Positions 1 to 6,478 of a DNA stretch of 40,327 bases are shown one piece after another. The stretch's first letter is position 1, and each line of letters opens with the position of its first letter. Under the pieces are notes generated by a model. The model saw only the letters and a program-made list of their open reading frames with translations. It was not told the DNA's origin and ran no database searches. Source of the stretch: DASSTJ01 sp035707965 (GTDB taxonomy: Bacteria; Actinomycetota; Actinomycetes; Actinomycetales; Angustibacteraceae); assembly GCA_035707965.1 (NCBI GenBank), contig DASSTJ010000118.1, positions 1 through 40,327 of the forward strand, given 5' to 3'. Made by a program: the position numbers and the translations under genes.

Positions 1-19
1 TTCGCGCGAAACGCGGGCA
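1..19. repeat. Partial copy of a palindromic intergenic repeat (left edge)
   Basis: The first bases contain the perfect palindrome TTCGCGCGAA followed by ACGCGGGCA. This closely resembles the arms of the hairpin at 26161-26216, whose right arm, read on the minus strand, is a TTTCGCGCG core followed by GATGCGGGCA. It lies just downstream of the minus-strand gene ending at 29, a usual place for dispersed REP-like or terminator hairpins. The window cuts it off, so the other arm is not visible. Confidence 0.4.
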
Positions 20-28
20 GAGGGGGCG

Positions 29-394
29 TCAGAGCGGCGTGACGCCGGCCGCGACGAGCGGTCGTGCGGTCGCGCCCGAGCCGCGGGCGTGGACCGTCTC
101 CCGGTCGAGGACCTCGAGCCCCACGACCCGCCAGCTGGGGAGTCCAGCGCTGCCGCGGTGGTCGCCCCACAGCCGCAGCGCGATGGCAGCGGCGTCGTCG
201 ACGTCCTCGGCCTCGTCCCAGAAGCGCAGCTCGACACGATCCGGCGCATATCGGATGGACAGCATGAACGGGCGTTCCTCGACCAACCGGTTCAAGGCGA
301 CTCGAAGCTGCTCCGGCGGGACCGGGTCACCCGTCAACGTGAGAGTGACGTGCCACAGCGGCCGCTCCACGGTCGTCAGGTCGACCTCCGCCAC
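29..394 (-). CDS. Conserved hypothetical protein downstream of proB (121 aa)
   Basis: I do not recognise a named family. The protein has 121 residues, starts with GTG at 394 and begins 14 bases after the proB stop, so it is probably the last gene of the obg-proB operon. It opens with a VDLTTVERPLWHVTL stretch and alternates beta-like segments with charged loops (ELRFWDEAEDVDDAAAIAL near the middle). There is no signal peptide, membrane segment or cysteine cluster, which suggests a small soluble alpha/beta protein. A longer reading frame extends to 574 but overlaps proB and has no protein-like composition upstream of the GTG. Function unknown. Confidence 0.7.
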   Translation of the reverse strand: MAEVDLTTVERPLWHVTLTLTGDPVPPEQLRVALNRLVEERPFMLSIRYAPDRVELRFWDEAEDVDDAAAIALRLWGDHRGSAGLPSWRVVGLEVLDRETVHARGSGATARPLVAAGVTPL

Positions 395-408
395 GTGTTG
401 CCCTCCGG

Positions 409-1548
409 TCAGCGGCGCAGGAGCACGAGGTCGTCCCGGTGGACGACCTCCCGCTCGTACGCGGGTCCGAGCTCTCGGGCGAGGTCTCGGGTAGAGCGGC
501 CGAGCAGGCCCGGCATCTCTGCTGCTGCATAGTTGACCAGTCCGCGGGCCACCGCGTGGCCGTTTTCCGTACACAGGTCGACCGGATCACCCGCATGGAA
601 GCCACCATCGACCCCGGTGACTCCAGCGGGTAGCAGCGACATGCGCCGCTCGACCACCGCGGCGACCGCTCCGTCGTCGAGGATCAGCCGTCCGCGCGGA
701 CGCGTCGCGTGGGCGAGCCACAGCAGCCGGCTAGCCCGCCGTGCCCCGGTCGGGGCGAACCACGTCCCCACGTCACCACCCGCGAGCGCTGCCGACGCGT
801 TCTCGGCGCTCGTCAGGAGCGTGGCGATGCCGGCCACCGTGGCGATGCCGGCTGCCTCGACCTTCGTCACCATGCCCCCCGTACCCACCGCGCTGCCCGT
901 CGAGCGGAGGTCGACGCCGTCGAGGTCGGCGGCACCACGGACGACGGAGAGCCGGGTCGCCCCCGGTCTGCTGGGTGGGGCGTCGTAGAGCGCGTCCACG
1001 TCGGTGAGCAGCAGCAGCGCATCGGCCTGGACGAGGTGGGCGACGAGCGCGGCGAGCCGGTCGTTGTCGCCGAAGCGGATCTCGTCGGTCGCGACAGTGT
1101 CGTTCTCGTTGACGACGGGCAGGATGCCCAGCTGCAGCAGACGGTAGAGCGTGCGGCGCGCGTTCGCGTAGTGGCTGCGCCGGATCACGTCCTCGGCGGT
1201 GAGCAGCACCTGGCCGACCTGGACGCCGTGCCGGGCGAACGCCCCGCTGTAGCGGGCGACCAGCAGTCCCTGCCCGACGCTCGCTGCCGCCTGCTGCGTC
1301 GCCAGGTCACGGGGACGGCGGGCCAGACCCAGCGGTTCGAGCCCGGCCGCGATCGCCCCGGACGACACCAGCAGCACCTGGGCGCCCTGGCGCCGGTAGG
1401 CACCCAACGCGTCGACGAGCGCGACCAACCGTTCGGGGTCGAGCCCCGAGTCCGGGTGCGTCAACGAGCTGGAGCCGACCTTCACGACCACACGACGGGC
1501 CGAGGCGAGCTCGGACCGGTCGGTCAGCGCGCGCGACCGCTCAGGCAT
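409..1548 (-). CDS. proB: Glutamate 5-kinase
   Basis: Cytoplasmic ATP-dependent kinase that phosphorylates L-glutamate to gamma-glutamyl phosphate, the first step of proline synthesis. The 379-residue protein has an N-terminal amino-acid-kinase domain: VVVKVGSSSL nucleotide loop near residue 20, VSSGAIAAG, the substrate stretch NENDTVATDEIRFGDNDRLA, and TDVDALYD. A C-terminal PUA domain follows (GRLILDDGAV through NGHAVARGLVNY), the usual two-domain, proline-feedback-regulated form. The ATG at 1548 overlaps the obg stop by eight bases, implying translational coupling. The next enzyme of the pathway, proA, is not in the window and may lie beyond the left edge. The assignment is secure. Confidence 0.96.
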   Translation of the reverse strand: MPERSRALTDRSELASARRVVVKVGSSSLTHPDSGLDPERLVALVDALGAYRRQGAQVLLVSSGAIAAGLEPLGLARRPRDLATQQAAASVGQGLLVARYSGAFARHGVQVGQVLLTAEDVIRRSHYANARRTLYRLLQLGILPVVNENDTVATDEIRFGDNDRLAALVAHLVQADALLLLTDVDALYDAPPSRPGATRLSVVRGAADLDGVDLRSTGSAVGTGGMVTKVEAAGIATVAGIATLLTSAENASAALAGGDVGTWFAPTGARRASRLLWLAHATRPRGRLILDDGAVAAVVERRMSLLPAGVTGVDGGFHAGDPVDLCTENGHAVARGLVNYAAAEMPGLLGRSTRDLARELGPAYEREVVHRDDLVLLRR

Positions 1549-3115
1549 CGTCGTCGTCGTCCTCCCCGGCAGCACGGCCGTCGGGCGCGGGCCTCTCGCC
1601 GGACGCGTCGTCCGGGTCGGCCCAGTGGCCGGCGCGACGCTCGGCCGCCAGCTCCTCACGAGCGGCGGCCTTCGCCGTCTTCCGCTCCTCGTAGCGGGCG
1701 CGCTTGGCCTCCCGGGTGGGGCGGGAGTCGTCGAGCAGGCGGACGTCGGTGCCGCGCGGTCCGGCCAGCAGCTCGGCTCCCGCGGCCATGGTCGGCTCCC
1801 AGTCGAAGACGACGGCGTCGTCACCGGGGCCGATGGCCACCTCCGCCCCGGGGGTCGCGCCGGCCGTGAAGAGCGCGTCCTCGACACCGAGCCTGGCCAG
1901 CCGGTCGGCGAGGTAGCCCACGGCCTCCTCGTTGGCGAAGTCGGTCTGCCGCACCCACCGCTGCGGCCGCTCGCCCAGCACCCGGAAGACCGGTCCGTCG
2001 GCGGTGTCCTCGCGGCGGATCTCGAACCCGGCGTCGTTCACGGCCTTGGGCCGCAGGACGACGCGCGGTGGCGCGACCGTGGCGGTCGCGGCCCGTGCTG
2101 CGGCGACGTGCGCCGCCATGGCGAAGCCCAGCTCGCGCAGGCCGGCGTGCGAGACGGCCGAGACCGTGAAGACCTGCAGGCCACGCGCCTCGAACTCCGG
2201 CGTCACCAGCTCAGCGAGCTCGACGGCGTCCGGCACGTCGGCCTTGTTGAGGACGACGATGCGGGGACGCTCGGCCAGCGGTCGGCCGCCCAGCGACTCG
2301 TCCACCGTGTAGGCGGCGAGCTCGGCCTCGATGACCTCGAAGTCGGAGACCGGGTCGCGGCCTGGCTCGAGGGTGGCGCAGTCGATGACGTGCGCGAGCA
2401 CCGCGCAGCGCTCGACGTGACGCAGGAACTCGAGGCCGAGTCCCTTGCCCTCGCTCGCTCCAGGGATCAGCCCGGGCACGTCGGCGACGGTGAAGCGCAC
2501 GTCGCCCGCCTGGACGACGCCCAGGTTCGGCACCAGCGTGGTGAACGGGTAGTCGGCGATCTTCGGGCGGGCGGCGGACATGGCGGCGACCAGGCTCGAC
2601 TTGCCCGCGCTCGGGAAGCCCACGAGCGCGACGTCGGCGAGCGACTTGAGCTCGAGCACGACGTCGCCGCCGTCACCGGGCTCGCCGAGGAGGGCGAAGC
2701 CGGGTGCCTTGCGCCGCGCGGACGCGAGCGCCGCGTTGCCGAGGCCGCCCCGACCGCCCTGGGCGACGACGAACCGGGTGCCGGCGCCGACCAGGTCAGC
2801 CAGCACGTCGCCGTCCGGTGTCGTCACCACCGTCCCGTCCGGGACGGGCAGGACGAGGTCCTGGCCGTCGAGGCCGCTGCGGTTGGAGCCCTGGCCCGGC
2901 TTGCCGCTGGTGGCGCGGCGGTGCGGCGACCGGTGGTAGTCGAGCAGCGTGGTCGTGCTCGGGTCGACGACCAGGACGACGTCGCCGCCGCGGCCGCCGT
3001 TGCCCCCGTCCGGCCCGCCGAGGGGCTTGAACTTCTCGCGGTGCACCGAGGCGCAGCCGTTGCCGCCGTCGCCGGCGGCGACGTGCAGCACGACGTGGTC
3101 GACGAACGACGCCAT
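1541..3115 (-). CDS. obg: GTPase Obg/CgtA, ribosome assembly
   Basis: Essential GTPase that associates with the 50S subunit and links ribosome assembly to growth state. The 524 residues contain the glycine-rich Obg fold (about 1-158, with GGNGGRGGD), then the G domain: P-loop GFPSAGKSSL near 166-175, switch DVPGLIPGASEGKGLG, NKAD, and SAVSHAG. The OCT domain found in Gram-positive and actinobacterial Obg follows (about 350-430). The tail is charged, with a Lys/Arg/Glu-rich helix and a terminal run of aspartates. GGAGG lies seven bases before the ATG. It follows rpmA in the conserved order rplU-rpmA-obg-proB, but a strong hairpin at 3224-3260 separates it from rpmA, so expression may be attenuated or independently promoted. 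Confidence 0.97.
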   Translation of the reverse strand: MASFVDHVVLHVAAGDGGNGCASVHREKFKPLGGPDGGNGGRGGDVVLVVDPSTTTLLDYHRSPHRRATSGKPGQGSNRSGLDGQDLVLPVPDGTVVTTPDGDVLADLVGAGTRFVVAQGGRGGLGNAALASARRKAPGFALLGEPGDGGDVVLELKSLADVALVGFPSAGKSSLVAAMSAARPKIADYPFTTLVPNLGVVQAGDVRFTVADVPGLIPGASEGKGLGLEFLRHVERCAVLAHVIDCATLEPGRDPVSDFEVIEAELAAYTVDESLGGRPLAERPRIVVLNKADVPDAVELAELVTPEFEARGLQVFTVSAVSHAGLRELGFAMAAHVAAARAATATVAPPRVVLRPKAVNDAGFEIRREDTADGPVFRVLGERPQRWVRQTDFANEEAVGYLADRLARLGVEDALFTAGATPGAEVAIGPGDDAVVFDWEPTMAAGAELLAGPRGTDVRLLDDSRPTREAKRARYEERKTAKAAAREELAAERRAGHWADPDDASGERPAPDGRAAGEDDDDDA

Positions 3116-3223
3116 CGTGGGCCTCCGACGCTGTCGGACCGGGACGCTGCGACGCTAGCGCCTCGGCGCTGCGTGCGGGGTCGGCGGTCGCGGTGTGGAC
3201 TGGGACTGGTACGAGGGGAACGA

Positions 3224-3260
3224 CGGAAGGGGGCGGGCCGACACGGCCCGCCCCCTTCCG
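3224..3260 (-). terminator. 17-bp perfect hairpin after rpmA
   Basis: Two perfectly complementary 17-base arms (3224-3240 and 3244-3260) flank a three-base loop. It lies 25 bases after the rpmA stop and about 110 bases before the obg start in the direction of transcription. The tract that follows on the minus strand (TCGTTCCCC) has few U residues, as is common for actinobacterial terminators. The likely role is partial termination, giving more ribosomal protein message than obg-proB message. Confidence 0.75.
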
Positions 3261-3285
3261 GGAGTTCGCTGGTGTGCGCGGCCGG

Positions 3286-3540
3286 TCAGGCCGGCGGCAG
3301 CACGCTCACGGTCTTGCGGCCCCGCTTGCTGCCGAACGTCACGGCGCCCTCGACGAGCGCGAACAGCGTGTCGTCGCCGCCACGACCCACGCCCTCACCG
3401 GGGTGGAAGTGCGTGCCGCGCTGCCGGACGATGATCTCGCCCGCGCCGACGACCTGACCACCGAAGCGCTTCACGCCGAGGCGCTGGGCGTTCGAGTCAC
3501 GACCGTTGCGCGTGGACGACGCGCCCTTCTTGTGTGCCAT
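3286..3540 (-). CDS. rpmA: 50S ribosomal protein L27
   Basis: Large-subunit protein whose N-terminal tail reaches toward the peptidyl-transferase centre. The 84-residue product has the hallmark MAHKKGASSTRNGRDS start, the IIVRQRGTHFHPG core and the GRKTVSV end, and matches the family in length. Its N-terminus begins directly with AHKKG, without the cleavable extension seen in Firmicutes L27. The ATG at 3540 has GAGGAAG a few bases upstream. It follows rplU with a 45-base gap and is followed by a strong hairpin. Confidence 0.98.
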   Translation of the reverse strand: MAHKKGASSTRNGRDSNAQRLGVKRFGGQVVGAGEIIVRQRGTHFHPGEGVGRGGDDTLFALVEGAVTFGSKRGRKTVSVLPPA

Positions 3541-3585
3541 GGCTTCTTCCTCGTTCTCTCAGGGCTGGACGACGGGACGAGACCC

Positions 3586-3894
3586 TCAGGCCTCGATCGC
3601 CGTGACCTTCACGCGGGTCTCGTGCTGACGGTGACCCTGACGCTTGCGGTACCCCGTCTTGTTCTTGTACTTCATGATCGTGATCTTCGGACCCTTGTGA
3701 GCGCCCACCACCTCGGCGCTGACCTTGACCTTGGCGAGCTTCGCGGCGTCGCTCGTCACGGTCTCGCCGTCGACCAGCAGCAGCGCGGGAAGGTCGATGG
3801 ACTCGCCGGCCTGTGCCTGCACCTTGTCGATGACGACGACGTCGCCGACGGACACCTTCTCCTGACGGCCGCCAGCGCGGACGATCGCGTACAC
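3586..3894 (-). CDS. rplU: 50S ribosomal protein L21
   Basis: Large-subunit protein that binds 23S rRNA near L20. The chosen GTG start at 3894 gives 102 residues beginning VYAIVRAGGRQEKVSVGD, the normal L21 N-terminus, and GAGAGTGAG lies upstream. The C-terminal KNKTGYRKRQGHRQHETRVKV is the basic RNA-binding end (recognised by GYRKRQGHRQ). First gene of the rplU-rpmA pair. In many actinomycetes rne lies directly upstream; here the formate dehydrogenase operon and a toxin remnant intervene, so rplU must have its own promoter or be read through more than 5 kb. Confidence 0.98.
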   Translation of the reverse strand: MYAIVRAGGRQEKVSVGDVVVIDKVQAQAGESIDLPALLLVDGETVTSDAAKLAKVKVSAEVVGAHKGPKITIMKYKNKTGYRKRQGHRQHETRVKVTAIEA

Positions 3895-3930
3895 AGCAAG
3901 CTCACTCTCTCGTCGTTCGGGGTCCCCCCG

Positions 3931-3948
3931 GGCCGGCTGTCGCCGGCC
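3931..3948 (-). promoter_or_regulatory. Hairpin in the rplU 5' leader
   Basis: GGCCGGC and GCCGGCC pair perfectly around a four-base loop, 37 bases before the rplU start. A short GC hairpin in a ribosomal-protein leader could be a target for feedback control by a ribosomal protein, but I recognise no described leader motif. The role is inference. Confidence 0.35.
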
Positions 3949-4058
3949 TCCGGGCATGAGCGGCGGGCACCGGCAAGAGCCGTGCTCGGGCGCACGCGGG
4001 ATGGCGCGCACGGAGCGCACCGACCCCTCAGGGTACGGATTCACGGTCCACCGGGTCA

Positions 4059-4378
4059 AACCGACGCCCGGCCGAGGCCTACGGCCGACCCGGAGGTCGT
4101 CGTGTCGGCACCGACGGCACGCATGGTGGCTGTGCCGTCATCGTCGAGTCTGACGACCTTCCGCTGTCGACATGCCTCGTCGTCCCGACCTCGACCGGCC
4201 GACGCGCGGCGTCATTTCGCCCGAGCTCGAGATCAGCGGAGTGAAGACTCGTCTCATGGCGGAGCAGCTGACCGTCGTCGACCCCGAGACTCGTCTGGGC
4301 GGGTTCGCCGGCCGTCTGAGCAGGTCCGAGCTGGACGCGCTCGACGACGCGCTCGAGGTCGTCCTCGGCCTGGACTGA
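4059..4378 (+). pseudogene. PemK/MazF-type toxin remnant, frameshifted
   Basis: The plus strand carries two reading-frame pieces that together resemble a PemK/MazF-like endoribonuclease toxin. The first, in one frame up to about 4223, reads CAVIVESDDLPLSTCLVVPT followed by STGRRAASFRP, matching the family's central strands. The second, in another frame, reads PELEISGVKTRLMAEQLTVV and ends GRLSRSELDALDDALEVVLGLD with a stop at 4376-4378, matching the conserved C-terminal helix. Adding one base near 4223 (restoring CCG-GAG) joins them, so a one-base deletion is likely. No ATG or GTG fits the expected N-terminus near 4059-4080, where RPAEAYGR-like residues survive. No antitoxin gene is recognisable nearby. 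A sequencing error could explain the frameshift but not the missing start. The intact 3' piece could be read from an ATG at 4172 (68 residues). Confidence 0.6.
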
Positions 4379-4526
4379 CGACGTACGCGAAGCCGAGCCC
4401 GAAACCGCTGATGACGCCGCACCCGGCGATGATCAACCCACAGCTGGCTGCTGCTCGGCGCGAACGACGCCACACGACGCCCCGCCGCCTGCGCCGCGGC
4501 CGGTCCGGCCCGCAGGTGGTGCCGGC

Positions 4527-5546
4527 CTACGGGTCGTGCCGCACGGGTCGTCCTGCGTCGACGCGTTCGCGCTGCGGCGCGACGGTGTAGCGAGGGTCGC
4601 GGGCTGAGGCCTGTCCCGCCTCGAAGATGCCGAACCGCGTGCACACCGAGGCCACCACGAGGGCCGCCCCCGAGACGGCGCTGAGAAGCCGGCTGCGGGA
4701 CGACACCAGCGACCCGACCGCCCCGGCGGCGGTGAGCGCGGTGCTGGCCTTCATGAGCCGGCCGGCCAACCCCTGGTGGAGGGGCTCCGCCGTGATGCCC
4801 ATCGAATTCTCCATGCGCCGCGCCGCCGCGAGCTCGAGGACCGCTCCGCCGACGGCCATCCGCCGGGCCGGCCCCGCCTGCTCGACCGGCGTCGTCACCA
4901 TAGCCAGGCCGCCGGCGGCAGCCGCCGCCGAACCCACGAAGACGAAAGGAAGCTCGCGGTAGGCCTCGTGCCAGGACGGCGTCGCGGTGTCGGCGAGCAG
5001 CACCGCCGTGTACGCGGCCACGGGTGGGGCGGTGAGCCCGGCGACGAGACCTGCCGGACGACCGACCCCGGCGAGCAGTCCGAGAAGCCCGCGCTGCCGA
5101 CGTCCGGACAGCAGCTCCGCCAGCTCGGCGACGGCGGTCACCCCCGCGACCGGCCCGTAGGCGGCGAGGATCCAGCTGCCCACCGACATCGGCGACGTCA
5201 GCTTCACGGTGCGCAGCATGTTGAGGAAGCGCGCGGGCCGGCCGAGGTCGTGGACGAGCGTCGCCATCGTGGCCGACATGCTCACGAGGGCGGTGAGCCG
5301 ACCGGCGCGGCGCAGGGTGGGCCGGTCCGTGAGGTCGGCACCCGCGGCGAGCAGCGACGAGCCGGCCGAGAGGCCGCCGAAGAAGATGTAGGCCGGGATG
5401 TCGGACTGCCACGGCGAGGCCTTGACCACCGGCATCCCGTAGTACGACCGGAAGTCGGCGTCCGGCACCATCGACTGCTCCGCGCCGCCACGACGCCGCC
5501 GTCCCCCTGGCCTGCCCGGCGTCGCCCCCAGGCCCACGACGTTCAC
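4527..5546 (-). CDS. NrfD/PsrC-family membrane subunit of formate dehydrogenase
   Basis: Integral membrane partner that passes electrons from the iron-sulfur subunit to quinones. The 339-residue protein contains the NrfD-type pattern: a cytoplasmic N-terminus, then about eight hydrophobic segments starting AYIFFGGLSAGSSLLAAGAD, followed by the conserved DLGRPARFLNMLR loop and LTSPMSVGSW. This type replaces the cytochrome b subunit of E. coli FDH-N. The GTG start at 5546 overlaps the TGA of the upstream beta-subunit gene (GTGA), which supports coupling. An ATG at 5471 (MVPDADFRSYYG) is an alternative start that removes a Gly/Arg-rich lead. It is the last gene of the operon; no selA, selB, selD or fdhD follows. 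Confidence 0.88.
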   Translation of the reverse strand: MNVVGLGATPGRPGGRRRRGGAEQSMVPDADFRSYYGMPVVKASPWQSDIPAYIFFGGLSAGSSLLAAGADLTDRPTLRRAGRLTALVSMSATMATLVHDLGRPARFLNMLRTVKLTSPMSVGSWILAAYGPVAGVTAVAELAELLSGRRQRGLLGLLAGVGRPAGLVAGLTAPPVAAYTAVLLADTATPSWHEAYRELPFVFVGSAAAAAGGLAMVTTPVEQAGPARRMAVGGAVLELAAARRMENSMGITAEPLHQGLAGRLMKASTALTAAGAVGSLVSSRSRLLSAVSGAALVVASVCTRFGIFEAGQASARDPRYTVAPQRERVDAGRPVRHDP

Positions 5547-6478
5547 CGGCGCCTCCCCAGGAAGGAGAGCACCGCGCCGACGAACAGAGCACCCGCCGCC
5601 GCCGTGGCTCGGTTGAACATCGTGGGCAGGTCACGCGTGGTGACGACGGGGTCGGGCGGGAGCCCGTAGACCTCGGGCTCGTCGAGCAGGAGGAAGAAGG
5701 CGCCGGCGCCGCCGACACCGTCGTTCGGGTCGTTGCCGTAGAGACGAGCATCGGCGACGCCGTCGGCGTGCAGGCTCTCCAGCCGCTGACGCGCGCGCTC
5801 ACGGAGCTCGTCGACGTCCCCGAACTGGATCGACTGCGTCGGGCACGCCTGCGCGCACGCCGGCGTCTGGCCGGCCCCGAGACGGTCGTAGCAGAGCGTG
5901 CACTTCTGAGCGACGCCGACGTTCTTCGCGCCGGCCGGCCCGGAGCGCCGCTCGATCACTCCGTACGGGCAGGCGGGCACGCAGTAGCCGCACCCGTTGC
6001 AGATGTCGTCCTGGACGACGACCGTGCCGAACTCCGTGCGGAACAGCGAGCCGGTCGGGCAGACGTCGAGGCACGCGGCGTGCGTGCAGTGCTTGCACAC
6101 GTCGGACGACATCAACCACCGGAAGTCAGGCTTGTCGTCCGCCACCACCTCGGTCTGCTGGCCGTCGTCCGGCTCCCCACCGCGCCGGCCCACGGACGGC
6201 ATACCGAGGTCGACCGGCGCACGACGGTCCGGCTGCTCGATGAACGCGACGTGCCGCCAGGTGTTGGCGCTCAGCGAGCCGGTGTTGTCGTACGACATGC
6301 CGAGGAGGTCGAACCCGTCGTCCGGCACCTCGTTCCACTCCTTGCACGCCACCTCGCAGGCCTTGCAGCCGATGCACACGCTGGTGTCGGTGAAGAAGCC
6401 CTTGCGCGCCGGCGGGTCGGCGTACCCGGCGTCGGCGGCCGGGTCGAGCGGTCCGAACAGCGCGTTCTTGCCGATCAC
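5543..6478 (-). CDS. Formate dehydrogenase beta subunit, four [4Fe-4S] ferredoxin-like protein
   Basis: Electron-transfer subunit between the molybdenum/tungsten catalytic subunit and the membrane NrfD protein. The 311-residue protein has four cysteine groups: CIGCKACEVAC at 35-45, CKHCTHAACLDVCP near 128-141, CNGCGYCVPACP near 160-171, and CTLC with CAQACP near 193-213, enough for four [4Fe-4S] clusters. A C-terminal hydrophobic segment (TAAAGALFVGAVLSFLG, about 290-308) would anchor it to the membrane, as in FdnH. GTG start at 6478 overlaps the alpha-subunit TGA (GTGA), and its own stop overlaps the next gene the same way. A Gly/Asp-rich loop near 92-115 looks lineage specific. Confidence 0.92.
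   Translation of the reverse strand: MIGKNALFGPLDPAADAGYADPPARKGFFTDTSVCIGCKACEVACKEWNEVPDDGFDLLGMSYDNTGSLSANTWRHVAFIEQPDRRAPVDLGMPSVGRRGGEPDDGQQTEVVADDKPDFRWLMSSDVCKHCTHAACLDVCPTGSLFRTEFGTVVVQDDICNGCGYCVPACPYGVIERRSGPAGAKNVGVAQKCTLCYDRLGAGQTPACAQACPTQSIQFGDVDELRERARQRLESLHADGVADARLYGNDPNDGVGGAGAFFLLLDEPEVYGLPPDPVVTTRDLPTMFNRATAAAGALFVGAVLSFLGRRR

Noticed and set aside
4254..4475. Minus-strand frame with a hydrophobic stretch (GLIIAGCGVISGFGLGFAYVV)
   Set aside because: It overlaps the toxin remnant, its third-position GC is low for this genome, and the second half is arginine-rich shadow sequence. Possibly a decayed small gene, but not supportable.
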